Assembly: GCF_905220365.1 (NCBI RefSeq)
Contig: NC_061126.1
Span: 14,818,001-14,882,000, forward strand
Source of the DNA: Vanessa cardui
Taxonomy: Eukaryota > Arthropoda > Insecta > Lepidoptera > Nymphalidae
Direction: 5' to 3'
Length of the DNA stretch: 64,000 bases
Part shown: in pieces, positions 23,379 to 35,020 of the stretch
How positions within the stretch are numbered: the first letter of the stretch is position 1
Layout of the letters: each line of letters begins with the position of its first letter
Notes under the pieces: model-generated
Told to the model about the DNA's origin: nothing
The model's database searches: none
What the model saw: only the letters and a program-made list of their open reading frames with translations
Made by a program: the position numbers and the translations under genes

Positions 23379-24096
23379 CTTATATAAAGTGTTTCTAGGT
23401 AAATAAGAAGTATATTGTAATTTTCTCTTTTACAATTTTCAAATAATCCGATATCGGATAAAATAATAATTTGGTATCCGTAACCGTATTTGAAACAGGT
23501 AAAATACAATTCATAAATTCGTTTAAAATGATTTACATAATAAACTACGTTATTACATCCATAACATACCTGATTTCAAATGTCAATAGAATGTACGCGT
23601 CGTTGGATATTTTGAGCAATTGTTACTATGAAACTAACAAATAGGTATAAATCTTGATAATATCGCATTCACGAATTAGCTTATCGGAGTTTATTCACAG
23701 ATCCATAATGTCTTTGTATTCTCCGATACGTTCCAATAATTACTACAATCTTATCGACAACGACCATCGTTTTGTAATTAACATAGCTAACTATTCATAG
23801 CACTTATACTAAGTAAGACCTTCTAAAATTCGTGAATAACATTCGAATTGTAACAAGATCTAGATTTCGTGACAGATGTTTTTTTATGGATCGAATAATA
23901 TTTATCGGATTTTGGTTATGATATTATTGATTCGAGTCAGTTGTGACACATTGATTGCATCACAAACTCACCAATCTTTTCACCTTTAAATAGATGTAAG
24001 TGACAATAAAAAAGTTTTGAATTAATACTTGTTGACTTCCAGGTAAGATATACTTCATACATATATAATTGTATATAATAAATAAATATGGGACAA
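23379..24096. other. AT-rich DNA, no gene seen
   Basis: Nothing recognised apart from short AT runs. Confidence 0.5.
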
Positions 24097-24312
24097 CATC
24101 ACATACATTACTCTGATTCCAATGTAAGTAGCTAAAGCATTTGTGTTATGGAAAATCAGAAGTAACAACGGTAACACAAACACCCAGACCCAAGACAACA
24201 CAGAAAACTAATGAATTTTCTACATTGACTTGGCCGGAAATCCAACTCAGGACCTCAGAGTGGCGTACCCATGAATACCGGTATACACACTACCCGACCA
24301 CGGAGGTCGTCA
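24097..24312 (-). repeat. SINE-D, complete, minus strand
   Basis: The reverse complement has GACCTCCGTGGTCGGGTAGT, CACTCTGAGGTCCTGAGTTGG, GTCTTGGGTCTGGGTGTTTG, TTTCCATAACACAAATGC and GGAATCAGAGTAATGTATG. It is the clearest SINE-D copy here. Confidence 0.8.
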
Positions 24313-24319
24313 AATATAA

Positions 24320-24505
24320 CTAACATGACTGTACTTTTAAATGTTGAAAAAGATTAACTACTGAGTTTCATGCTGGTTCTTCTCGGTAGAAACTACTTTT
24401 CGAACCGGTGGTAGCTTCACTTAATATACTTGATAAATGACGATTCAAAGAAATTGTAAAAGCCTATTTGAATAAAGTATATTTTGATTATGATTTTTGA
24501 TTTCT
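24320..24505 (+). repeat. LINE 3'-tail type E
   Basis: GCTGGTTCTTCTCGGTAGAA, CGAACCGGTGGTAGCTTCAC, TTGAATAAAGTATATTTTGA and a short GATTATGATTTTTGATT tail. Confidence 0.7.
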
Positions 24506-24604
24506 ATCTTTAACATGATCATTAGATAGATACATATATGTATGCATTTTAGATATCAGGTACTGTACATTATTTTTTAATATATTAATATTACACTGTG
24601 TTTA

Positions 24605-24790
24605 TTTATCATGTTTATATCTGCTCTGTACACCCCTACCTCTTTCTATATCTGTTTTCCTCTACCTTAAGGTTGCCTGGAAGAGACCGCTGTAACGATA
24701 AGGCCGCCTCTTGTACATCTTTCATCTAACCGTGTATATGTGATTTATTTACTGGTGTACAATAAAGAGTATTTTGATTTTGATTTGATC
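24605..24790 (+). repeat. LINE 3' end with AATAAA and TTTTGA tail
   Basis: AAGGTTGCCTGGAAGAGACC, GATAAGGCCGCCTCTTGTAC, then GTGTACAATAAAGAGTATTT followed by TTGATTTTGATTTGAT. This 3' UTR form is widespread in lepidopteran non-LTR elements. It includes an AATAAA poly(A) signal. Confidence 0.7.
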
Positions 24791-24835
24791 AGTTAAGTTA
24801 TTATATAGCTGATGATAGGATATGGGAACCTTCTA

Positions 24836-24945
24836 GAAAATAGCATACACCCGCCTTAAGGGCCAGCAACGCACCTGTAAATTTCCTGGCATTACAGATG
24901 TCCATGGGCGGTGGAAATCACTTTCCATTAGGTCAGCCTACTCGT
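24836..24945 (-). repeat. Family J interspersed repeat
   Basis: CTTAAGGGCCAGCAACGCAC, CAGATGTCCATGGGCGGTGG and TTTCCATTAGGTCAGCCTAC. Inverted relative to the copies at 27475 and 42550. Confidence 0.6.
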
Positions 24946-24954
24946 TCATTCATT

Positions 24955-25016
24955 TATCACAATACTAGTATTTCATATACCTATACATACATATATAAAA
25001 TACTAGTACTGTGATA
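24955..25016. repeat. Inverted repeat (19-bp arms)
   Basis: Arms 24955-24973 and 24998-25016 (TATCACAATACTAGTATTT and its complement) pair with one mismatch around a 24-nt loop. Confidence 0.75.
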
Positions 25017-26206
25017 TATGAATTTAAACACTATTTATAATTCAACCAGAAAGTCCAATCACTGACCGTTTAAAAAAAAAGCCGATGGAATATATATATA
25101 CTCCATCACAAACGTGACTAATTTTCGTTTAAAATGAATTTTCAAATAGATTTAAGTCGTTTTACATGAATGCTCACGAAATTATTAAAATAATATTAAT
25201 TTTACTAATAGTAATTAATAAATACATCCGAGATTCATATCCAAACACTTTATATTTCTAACTAAATAATTCCTTATTTCGATTTACTTGTACACATATT
25301 GACAAACAACAAAAGCGCCCTGTATATTTAGCTCTGTTCGAAATTGGCTTTCATCCCATTGGAGGAGCCTTATAACCTATTCTCATCTAAATTATTGATG
25401 TTCTTTTTGTCTCATGTATATAACTTATTTCATCAAAATTTACAGCTGCTTTACAATATATTTATAATAATATACTGTTTGTGCTACATATTATACATTT
25501 TAGAAATGAAAAGGTACTTCTTACCACTGATTTCCGCTTACATACGGTACTGTTAATGTTTCTGGGTATATACAATACTGGAACTATATATAATTTAATT
25601 CGTAACAAATTTATGAAATAATAATAAGACAAAATCAATCAATATATCTTAATACTTTTACTGTGTGAGATTATAGGATTAAAAAAAACAGTATGAGTAT
25701 ATACTAGACATAGCATATAGCCTATGTCTCGCACATAAAATATTTATTGGAAACACATTAACTAAACTTATAATGCCTTGCCCACGTCCTGCCTTACGTA
25801 TTATGAAAAGTAATTTGATTCGATAAATAAAAATTGAGTATATAAATAAGAGTATATAATTACATAAACAACACACAATTCTATCGAGAAATAAAGTATC
25901 CGACACACTAATGACCCGTGCCAGCGAATCCACGAGTGTATTGTAACGAATTCAATCGTTTGTCAAGTGTGAGACAGCTAATTTGTCTGGCATGAGAACG
26001 CGTCTCCGATTCGGGACCCAATAAATCTGACGGCTATAGAGTACGGGGGAGCACGTGAAACGTAATGCCATCGGTGGATCATAAATTTGGTAGCGAGCGA
26101 CCTTCGCCGCTGTTCCGAAATTCTATTGTAACTAGCTGGCATTTTTGCAGGGGAAGAATTTAGTGTTTTTTTTAATTGCATACAGATGGACTGGTTTAAA
26201 GTATTG
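25017..26206. other. AT-rich DNA, then a GC-richer island
   Basis: No gene seen. A family C head fragment (GACCCGTGCCAGCGAATCC) lies at about 25912-25935. The part at 25960-26200 (GAGAACGCGTCTCCGATTCG; GAGCGACCTTCGCCGCTG) is more balanced and is open on the minus strand for 113 codons, but that frame runs into SINE sequence and is not a recognisable protein. Confidence 0.4.
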
Positions 26207-26360
26207 GCCTGTAAATTGCACACTGCTGTATTAAGAGTGTTATGACCACGGTCGAATACGAGTTTATGAATGCAAGTGTATAGGTTTTTAGACATTTTTA
26301 CGATGTGTAATTTCACCACCGAACACGAGATGAATTAAGCATATTGATTCAGAGTATTGC
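26207..26360 (-). repeat. SINE-A-related old copy 1 of a pair
   Basis: CCTGTAAATTGCACACTGCTG and TTTCACCACCGAACACGAG match the minus SINE-A body. It shares private changes with the next copy (CGAATACGAGTT; AGGTTTTTAGA). Confidence 0.55.
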
Positions 26361-26394
26361 TTGCTCTTTAGTGTTTACAGTTTTAATGTATTGT

Positions 26395-26605
26395 ATTAGC
26401 ATGTAAATTGCACCCTGCTGTATTTTGGCTTTTCCCACCAAGTTCGAATACGAGTTGATGGATGAAAGTATCTAGGTTTTTAGAATTGTATACGATGTAA
26501 CTTCACCATCAAGATGAATTAAAGATATTCAGAGTATTCCATAACCAGGTATGAACTTGCAATATTGAGTTATGAGTTTTAATCACTGAGCTATCTAGGC
26601 TCTTT
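26395..26605 (-). repeat. SINE-A-related old copy 2 of a pair
   Basis: CATGTAAATTGCACCCTGCTG, CGAATACGAGTTGATGGATG and a decayed tRNA-like head (CACTGAGCTATCTAGGCTC). It resembles copy 1 more than the family consensus, so a local duplication is likely. Confidence 0.55.
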
Positions 26606-27474
26606 AGACAATTATATATAGATCAAAATATTAATAAAAAAAATATGCAGTTAACGGGATAGAATTACAAATACATTCATTATATTCAGTATCAATGTTC
26701 TCGTCGAATGAATGAAAGTAAATCAAATATTGTTTTCTAACATTCTATACGTTTAAATGAATGAATGAATGACAATAGCTCAATGGGTTTTGATTGACAG
26801 ACTTTGACGTATACGGTCTCTTATTAAAGTAACGAATAACTAAAGTATTACAATAAAATAAAACACCCAATATTAACGAGATCTATTAATAAATATGATA
26901 TTCTCAAATAAATTTATACATTGAACAATACCGGTCGAAATAATCGTAAAAAAATCCAAAGTATATCCATATAAATCAGTTAAAATAAAGTCAATAGTCA
27001 GTCGCATCATGGAGAGATTTAACGAAACGCCAATTTACTTTAAAGCTTACCAATCATGGCTATAAATAAATAACATCCCACGCTTTTACGTATAAATAAA
27101 AGCGAATGGTATCGAGTAAGAATTTAACTCAGAAAATGAGCAGTTGTCGTTTTTAGCTATAGCGTTGTGATTTAGACAACGCTATCGATATGAGCAATAT
27201 CTTCTGACAGAAAACGGCCTGGACCCACCCATGGCGGACATTTTAACAAATACATATATGAGCAACGTTACAAACATAACTACATTCGTTTTACATTGAA
27301 AACATTTCTGTAAAATTCCAAAACTCATTTTTCATTTACATAATATAAGCATTAAGTCATTAATAATTAATTATCTTCAAATAAAAATTAAAAATAGTTA
27401 CCATGACTGTGTAGACTGGCTATGGCAATAATGCTGGTAATTTACCATTTAATCTGATGTTGAATATTATGTTA
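26606..27474. other. AT-rich DNA with two short hairpins
   Basis: No gene seen. An 8-bp-arm inverted repeat (CGCTTTTA / TAAAAGCG) lies at 27081-27104 and a 10-bp-arm hairpin at 27159-27185. The surrounding 27000-27260 is less AT-rich. Confidence 0.5.
27159..27185. repeat. Perfect hairpin, 10-bp arms
   Basis: ATAGCGTTGT and ACAACGCTAT flank a 7-nt loop (GATTTAG). Confidence 0.8.
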
Positions 27475-27585
27475 TAGTTGGCAAATGAGCAGGAGGCCTG
27501 ATGGAAAGTAACTACCACCGCCCATGGAAATCTGCAAAATTGAAGGGCTTGCAGGTGCGTCGCTGACCTTTAAAGAAATGAGTAA
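27475..27585 (+). repeat. Family J interspersed repeat
   Basis: GGCAAATGAGCAGGAGGCCTG, ACCACCGCCCATGGAAATCT and CTTGCAGGTGCGTCGCTGAC match the copy at 42550. Confidence 0.65.
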
Positions 27586-28076
27586 ACTCTTTCTTGATCT
27601 TCCCAATTCTTATTGATACAGAAAACCCGCTGCTAAACCATTTTTAGAGAAGGTTTTTGCTACTACTCCAAGGTCCAAGCCTATACAAATAAATAATATT
27701 TTATCCGACCCAAACTTTGAACTGCGGGCTACGGGATACGGACTTAAAGTTTGTTAAACACAAACAGGCAATCAAGCAGCATATAAATGTGTAACGTTAA
27801 TTAGGTACGAGATATAATTAATACATATCAGCTGTGTCATAATAGAATATGCCGAATTATTTTATATTTATGAACCAGCTGATACAATTTTAACAAGGAA
27901 TTCTATGCGTTACAAGTATGTGCAGCGCGTACCCTTAATTGGCGAATGCTATATTTTATAGCTTAATATTATGTTGCTTTCGTTTGTATTTACAATCGTA
28001 ATTAAGGTATGGTATATAGAACGCGTAGTTTTTACTTTATTATGTTATTTATAATATAGCAAGGTTGAACAGAGAG
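27586..28076. other. Single-copy DNA, no gene seen
   Basis: Nothing recognised. Confidence 0.5.
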
Positions 28077-28382
28077 CTGAGATGGCCCAGTGGTTAGAAC
28101 GCGTGCATCTTAATCGATGATTTCGGGTTCAAACCCAGGCAAGCACCAATATATATGTGCTTGATTTGTGTTTATAATTCATCTCGTGCTCGGCGGTGAA
28201 AGAAAACATCGTGAGGAAACCTGCATGTGTCCAATTTCATCGAACTTCTGCTACATGTGCAATATACCAAACCGCATTGGAACAGCGTGGTGAAATATGT
28301 TCCAAACCCTCTCCTTAATGGAAGAGACCGCCTTAGCCCAGCAGTGGGTTATTTACAGGCTGTTACTTTACTTTACTTACTT
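28077..28382 (+). mobile_element. SINE-A, complete, TTTAC-type tail
   Basis: The head is intact: GAGATGGCCCAGTGGTTAGA (A box TGGCCCAGTGG) and GGTTCAAACCCAGGC (B box). The body is AAACATCGTGAGGAAACCTG, and the end is CAGGCTGTTACTTTACTTTA. Expected to be Pol III transcribed and LINE-mobilised. No clear target duplication seen. Confidence 0.9.
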
Positions 28383-29126
28383 TATGGTTCAGCGATTGGT
28401 TTACACCTAGCGATGTAAAAAAGTGGCAGGTTCAACATGGGAAACCTAACACCATGGGATATTGTTTTCCCTACTCTTAGCTAAGTTTAACTTATTTATA
28501 AGTGGGATAAGAATATTTTTAATAATATAAAGCGGAGGATAGCGATTTTTCTTAAAAAAAATCAGACGTAATAATGATAATTGGAATATGGTATATTATA
28601 TCATTAAATTATGTCCACCACATATGTATTCTTCTTCCTTCCTGCTTCCTGCCTCTGTGTGTATCTTCCCCAACTTCTTCTAAAACACTAAAACGGTTTT
28701 GATACTGTTTTCTCTAACAGATAACAATAAAAAATGATAAAGAGCCATGGTTTGTATATGTAACTATAATGTAGCTACATGTAGCTGACGGTGTTTATCT
28801 AAGCTCGGATATATCTTAGAAGATATATCAAACTGTAAGTTATTTGAAATGCTATTTTTTAAAAATAATTATTAATTATTATTCAGATGTATCGCTGTTA
28901 TTATACTGTGGTTCGCTTTAATTTTTTTAAACTTCATTTTATTCGATAAAAAAATAAGGAGATGAAACCACGTTATGTATAAAAAACGATACTGACGCCA
29001 CTTACCCCGTAATTAAAACAAAGGCTGTTATAATTACCGAACCAATTATATATCAGTCCAATTTCTCATTCAAGAAATATATAATATTTATTCGTGGCGT
29101 GTCGTTACTGTACATAAAAATTTAAG
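28383..29126. other. AT-rich DNA, no gene seen
   Basis: A CT-rich patch lies near 28628-28665. Nothing else stands out. Confidence 0.5.
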
Positions 29127-29335
29127 CGGATATGCCTCAGTGGCTACAAGCAAAATTAATTGAAGATCTCAGCTTCGAACACGGATATGAAACTGTTTAA
29201 TTTTCATGTGCTTAATTTGTTTTTATACATAATCTCTTACTCGATATAAGCCACCAACCCTTTTAGAGACAGGGTGGTTTAATGAGCTCCAAGCTTCTCT
29301 TTGAACGCTGAGAAACTTTTACGTGTGGTTAACTT
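29127..29335 (+). repeat. SINE-A, old diverged copy
   Basis: GCGGATATGCCTCAGTGGCT (decayed A box), AGCTTCGAACACGG, and TTTTCATGTGCTTAATTTG follow the SINE-A order. Confidence 0.5.
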
Positions 29336-29504
29336 TCATTTAATAGTATAGCATTATATTTTCCATTATAACATAAAAAACTAGAGGTGTTGTGCGACAC
29401 CCGGCTTAAACGAAGTTGCTTTCACTCTATATTATTTATTTTATTTATTTATATTATGTATTTTATAAACAATTATATAAATCAAATGCTTTAAAAATAA
29501 TCAT

Positions 29505-29765
29505 TAGATTGTATATAAAAAAGTCGCTTACCGCTGTCTGTCTCTAAGTATGCTTAGATGTTTAAATTTACGCAACAGATTTTGATGCGGTTTTTCAATA
29601 GATAGAGTGATTCGAGAGGAAGGTTATTGTATATAAGACATGGACAATATAGTAAAGAAACACAGATCCTTTTAAAAATAACTTATGTGATGTCGTGAAT
29701 ATAAAAAATCTGTTATATATTTAGTATCTGTATTGCAGCCGTGCGAAGGCGAGGCGGGTCGTTAT
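29505..29765 (-). repeat. Family C repeat, inverted
   Basis: AAGTCGCTTACCGCTGTCTG, TTTACGCAACAGATTTTGAT, TAGATAGAGTGATTCGAGAG and the GTGCGAAGGCGAGGCGGGTC end. Close to the copy at 19885. Confidence 0.7.
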
Positions 29766-30659
29766 TTAGATGATAAGAAATACGCTTAAAACGTACATAC
29801 ATTAATGAAAAGAACAACAAAAATTAAATTCTAATAATAATATATATATAAAAGGATAAAATAAAAAGGGAGAGACAAAAAATAAGAAAGAGACGGAAAA
29901 GTCGCTTGGAGTTTTTTTCTACTGTAAATTGCGTAAAAAATATACTTTCCGATATATTTTTATCTAAAATTGTTTCGATAAAAATCTTAACGTTACAAAG
30001 CTTAACATTTTCCTCTTAACGTTGAAATACAAAACGAATTGTGTCAGTGTTGCTATTATTGGCAATAAAAGTATTTCGAAGTCTCCACACATTCAAGAAT
30101 TACCTCCTTGATCGCTAACCGTGACCGGGACGCGTATCGCTTAGCAAATACTCCGCGGACACTCAATTTGTACAGCCACCCTTTTACCAGTGGTTAGGAG
30201 CAACATTTTTATATGGTTTGCTCAACTGCCAAAAATTATTAATAGAACTTATTGTACCGTAAGAACTATTAATAATCGAAGTTTGTGCTTATACCAACAA
30301 TTATTTTTTTAATTTTTAGAACGAGATTCCTAACATATATAATCTGGAAAGAACTGTAAAAAGTGTATACAGTAGTTGTGTATGACAATCAAAAGTATAT
30401 ACTTTATTCAATGAAGCATTTAAACCTCTGTTACCTAAGAACACAGTGATGGAAGACCTTATTCATTTACACATACATATCAATAATATTCTACGTTGAT
30501 GTTCTCAACCTCTTTTCTACCATCACGGTATTATTATGCCCTGAAAAGACGGAATTGATACCGCTGATTATTTGGTGAGCCCGGTGAAACAGTGAGCCCC
30601 ACATATCCCCTACAACACGTGAGGGAAACGCGTAAGTGTTTTACTAGTGAAAAAAAAAC
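29766..30659. other. Single-copy DNA, no gene seen
   Basis: The stretch at 30545-30640 (GAGCCCGGTGAAACAGTGAG; CCCTACAACACGTGAGGG) is GC-richer and could be an old repeat. No ORF is convincing. Confidence 0.4.
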
Positions 30660-30950
30660 ATCCAATCCAATCCAATCCATCAGCCCATTTCCGTCCACTG
30701 CTGGACATAGACCTCTCCAATTGCGCGCCACTGAGATCTTTCTTGGGCTACTCGCATCCAGCTCCTGCCAGTCGTCTTGCGAAAGTCGTTACTCCACCAT
30801 GCCCGAAGATGTCCTACACTACGTTTGCCAAGACGCGGTCTCCTCTCAAGGACACGTTTTCCCTAACGGTTATCGTTTCTGCGACAAATATGGCCAGCCC
30901 ACTGCCACTTTAGCTTATTAATCCGGTGGGCTATGTCGATGACTTTGTTT
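30660..30950 (-). pseudogene. C-terminal fragment of a non-LTR retrotransposon polyprotein
   Basis: Translating the minus strand gives a broken reading with KLKWQWAGHICRRND, GKRVLERRPRLGKRS, SWMRVAQERSQWR and VYVQQWTEMG in order. This is the familiar C-terminal block after the reverse transcriptase in insect RTE-like elements. A stop and substitutions interrupt it. The 3' end lies at the low-coordinate side, with a tail of GGATT units (plus strand CCAATCCAATCCAATCC). Only the last ~95 codons remain. No catalytic domain is present. Confidence 0.7.
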
Positions 30951-31888
30951 CTTGAAAAAAAAAAAACATACATAACAGTAATATTTGTTTCAACATTTAA
31001 ATTATTAATTACATACATCGTTACAACACAATATATAAACTATAAGTGATATTGTTCATCCGTTTAAAAGAACTGTATTCTACCCGAGGACGCAGATGGC
31101 ACGGCAAATAAAACGAGCAATCGATTTATACCAATTGTCACACTTCTGCCCTTACAAAGGGTAAATTTAAATCCTTAATAGATTCAATGAAGGTATATAA
31201 GTTACAATGTTAGTATATTAAGGTGTAATCTCAATTACAAATGCTTGCTTTAATGGCTATTTTCGGCATTTCCGTTTTATAATAAGCATGTATTATAAAA
31301 ATAAACCTTTCTCTAGAATTAATCTGTTTATCGATAAAAACGCTAAAATTAAATTCGAAGGAGGGAATAATATATTTATGTTATATATTATTTTCTTCTT
31401 CTATATTTTTTCTCTAGGTATTTACATATTTATTTTTAAAATATTAAGGAGAACGGCAACATTATTTTGTTTAATCTATTAATAACTTAATTTTTTTTAT
31501 TTATGGGTAAATATTTACGAAAACTAGTTTTTGGATTTAAGTAGCAAATGAGTCAGGGGTACGAGAGTTATATTCACTGGCGAGGCACAACATATGGAAT
31601 GGCAGAATAGTTAATATTTTTAAATCGACTATATATCACTGTAAACACAATTTAGATATTTTTTTACTTAATGTATATTTTAATAAAATATTATTAACGG
31701 CTATTGTAATCAAGCTTTGATTGTCTAAGAAATAATATAAAAGCTTCGAAAGCTTCACCCTGAGGCTGCTATCAATATTATACTCATTGAATAAGCAATT
31801 CATAAAAACATTATTGCTAGATAATTTTATTATAAATATTATTAACCGGAAAATTAATATTCTAACATGTATATTTATATTATATTTT
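30951..31888. other. AT-rich DNA, no gene seen
   Basis: No recognised repeat or coding sequence. Confidence 0.5.
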
Positions 31889-32170
31889 CTTGATGGTATA
31901 GCTTTGTGCAAGCCCGCCTGGGTAGGTACGACCCACTTATCAGATATTCTACCGCTAAACAACAGTATGCAGTACTATTGTGTTCCGGTTTGAAGGGTGA
32001 GTGAGCCAGTATAACTATAGTAAGTATAATAACTATAATAAGTATAACACGCACAAGGGACGACGATGTAAGTTAATATGTATTTCCTACAGCGTCATTG
32101 TCTATAGGTGATGATCACTTACCATCAGGTGGACCATATGCTCGTCCGCCAACCTATTCCATAAAAAATA
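31889..32170 (-). repeat. Family B, full-length, minus strand, with internal expansion
   Basis: The reverse complement gives family B from ATGGAATAGGTTGGCGGACG to the GCTTGCACAAAGC end. Around 32011-32050 short TATAACTATAGTAAG-type units have expanded and replaced part of the middle. Confidence 0.8.
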
Positions 32171-33187
32171 ATAATATAAAGATACCTTAATATTTAATGC
32201 AGAGTTTTTAACTGCAGTTATTAGTAGTTATGGTTATAGATTAAATAAATAAAGAAAATCTCTATACATAAAGTATATCCATAAAGTATTTTTTCATTAT
32301 AATTTAAATTCATTATAAAATAAACCAAGCAGTAAGTCCGTGTGTTAAATTGATTGAACTTATTCGTTCGATATAAATATACAATACGAGATTTTCTTCT
32401 GGACAAATTGAAGAAAACGTTTATTTGTTTTTAGAAGTTCTAGAATTGTTAATGTTGATAACAGTGGTATAAAAGGGACTGTATTCATTTATTTTTATTT
32501 AAAGAATAACAAGTTACACTTAACCAAGTAATACCATAGTAATAAAAAAACAAAGTGTGTTATTCTTACAGTATTTATACTTGGATAAAATATATTTCAA
32601 TTTCATTGAAAGTAAGATAAAATTAGATATAATTTTATTAAAAGATTTTCATCCTTGTGTACGGCATGGACCAATGTAATCTTGTCTTAGATCATAGTCA
32701 TCACCATTGGTCGGTTAATTTTTCAGAATCCTAAACTTGATATAACGGTTTCACTCTATTTTTCATCATCACTAGAAAAAATATTGAAATGATTATCATG
32801 ATCAGTCCTTTGAAGATATTATGTACCATACGTTACGATATAGACGTACAAATATTCGGAAAAAAAAACAATAAACTTATATCTTTATCACAGTGTCATT
32901 TTCATGATAAAAAAGTTTAAAAAGATGTGATTTTTTACAATACGATACAAGAGTAGCTCTGTATTACTATATTTTTATAATGTTTAATATGAATATTATG
33001 TTATTTATTGTTAATATAAACTATTATAATAAATAAAGCATTTAAATTAATCTGTTTTAAGTTATGTAGATAATAAATTACGTTGGATGTAATATTTTAT
33101 ATAATTTAATGATGATTAATGCAAAATATTAACTACTGGTTTTCTTACTAGTTCTTCTTAGTCGAATCTAAACTCAGATTTAAATTA
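32171..33187. other. AT-rich DNA, no gene seen
   Basis: A short type E tail remnant (GGTTTTCTTACTAGTTCTTC) is possible near 33138-33175. Otherwise nothing. Confidence 0.45.
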
Positions 33188-33368
33188 AAAAAAAAATGTT
33201 TATAGTATAGGTTGGCGGACGAGCATATGGGCCACCTGATGGTAAGTGGTCACCATCACCCATAGACAATGACGCTGTAAGAAATATTAACTATTTCCTT
33301 ACATGGTCAATGTGCCACCAACCTTGGGAACTAAGATGTTATGTCCCTTGTGCCTGTAGTTACACTGA
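33188..33368 (+). repeat. Family B, 3'-truncated copy
   Basis: It runs from GTATAGGTTGGCGGACGAGC to TGTGCCTGTAGTTACACTG and stops there. The last ~110 bp of the family are missing. Confidence 0.85.
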
Positions 33369-34082
33369 TTACACGTCATACCTTACTACCTAAGGTCTTA
33401 CTTGTAAATGAAAAGAAATGGAAATAAAACTAATCAATATAACAACTACACTAATCAATTAATATTAATAAATTTAAAATTAAGTCAGTTAACTTTTAAA
33501 ATTCAAGTTTTTATATACAATTAAAATAATTATAACGTGTTTTGTATTCATTTAAAATATAACCGGTTCATTGAATATCCGGATAAATGTCTATAATTGG
33601 GATTATTCAAATTGTTACTTTAATCGACGTATACGATCGTAACGACAGTGAATATTACTTTAAAATTTGCAAATGGCGTATAAATACGAGTAATTATGTA
33701 TCTCGTTAAATAATACGGAGCGTTTAAGTGTATGGTATGATTCGGCAGCTGTTATTACGCTGGGGGATGTTCGGTGAAATTTGAATGCCGGTTTTGTACG
33801 TTGTCCGCACTATAATAGGATTAACGAATTAAGGGATGAAAACTTTTGAGTTTTAAACTGCATTAATTAGCGACATGAATATTTTATACTGATAATACTT
33901 GTTTCGTAATTCACATCATATTAAAAAACTATTTTGTTTAAAAGTTTCTATAGCTTAAAAACAAATAAACTCTAAAAACATCAACAATTTCAACATTATT
34001 ATAAACAACAATTAATATAGTAAGTCTATGATATTATTTTTCGTTAACTTTTGTTAATTGGAATATTCTAACTTAAACATAG
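33369..34082. other. Single-copy DNA with a GC-richer patch
   Basis: The stretch at 33600-33850 (ATTCGGCAGCTGTTATTACG; TTTTGTACGTTGTCCGCAC) stands out in composition and is a candidate non-coding regulatory element. No ORF. Confidence 0.35.
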
Positions 34083-34302
34083 AACCGATAACCGTTGGGG
34101 AAAACGTGTTCTGGAGTGGAGACCGCGTCTCCTTTAACGTAGTGTAGGACGTCCTCAAGCACGGTGGAGTGACGACTTACGCAAGGCGGCAGCCAGGAGC
34201 TGGACGCGAGTAGCCGGAGAAAGACACAGACTCAGACACAGTGGCGTGCACTTTGAGAGGCCTATGTCCAGCAGTAGACAAAAAAGGCTGATGATGATGA
34301 AC
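34083..34302 (+). pseudogene. C-terminal fragment of a non-LTR retrotransposon polyprotein
   Basis: One frame reads RWGKRVLEWRPRL, later GGSQELDASS and REAYVQQ with stops between, then a GGCTGATGATGATGA tail. It is the same C-terminal block as the minus fragment at 30660, with a different tail. It is non-coding now and keeps only about 70 codons and the 3' end. Confidence 0.7.
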
Positions 34303-34747
34303 TTAAACAATTATTATTTAATATAATAATAACTTAAATGCAGTCTAAGATAATTCTGCCGATGGACCGGTCCCTGACCACTTTGATTTTGTCGGATTAT
34401 CATCTGTTCTAAAAAAGGTGTTCTTTAATAGGAAATGTACTGTCATCTAAATATACCAATGATGTCACAGTATGATTACAAATATTGTTAGATTACTATC
34501 TAGTTATGCAACACCTAAAAATTGCATTGTTGCATTCTAGCGTTGGGTGGTTGTTGTACTGGGAAACATAACAATGTAAATGAATTCCTGGAATGTAAGA
34601 TTTTAGTTAAGACAGTGGGAAACATGTATTTCAATAATTAATTAAACTGAGCATCCAAATCTGTTCAGACGTGTTTAATTCAATCCTGAATTATTTTAAA
34701 TATATATTTTTTACTTTTTAAAAAAATCTATTTGCCTCTTCGTAAAC
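34303..34747. other. Single-copy DNA, no gene seen
   Basis: Nothing recognised. Confidence 0.5.
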
Positions 34748-35020
34748 TTGACTATCTATATCGTCAGAATGTAAACTGTCGAATTGTTGTGAACCGAGAA
34801 ATATTATTTTTATAATTTTTTGCGCTTACATTGTAAACGCTGGCTGAACCCTTATTATTATATTATTTTGATTATATTATTATTTATTATATTATTTTGA
34901 TCTTTCTAGTAAGTTAAGACTACAATCTATATAGTCAGAATGTAAACTGTCGAAATATTGTGAACCGTGGAATATGATTGCAATTTAACGCATTATTTTT
35001 TGCTATATTGTAATCTATCG
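34748..35020 (+). repeat. Diverged tandem duplication, ~171-bp period
   Basis: CTATATCGTCAGAATGTAAA near 34756 recurs as CTATATAGTCAGAATGTAAA near 34927. Both are followed by a TGTGAACCG block and then TTTTTTGC...TTGTAA. An AT-rich TTATATTATTTTGAT stretch separates the units. Confidence 0.65.

Noticed and set aside
25978..26319. 113-codon minus ORF, the longest outside the retroelements
   Set aside because: It starts in SINE-related sequence, has no recognisable domain and no splice context. More likely chance in a GC-richer patch.
28077..28160. tRNA-like sequence with A and B boxes
   Set aside because: It is the head of a SINE-A copy. No full cloverleaf or acceptor stem, and many dispersed copies share the same downstream body.
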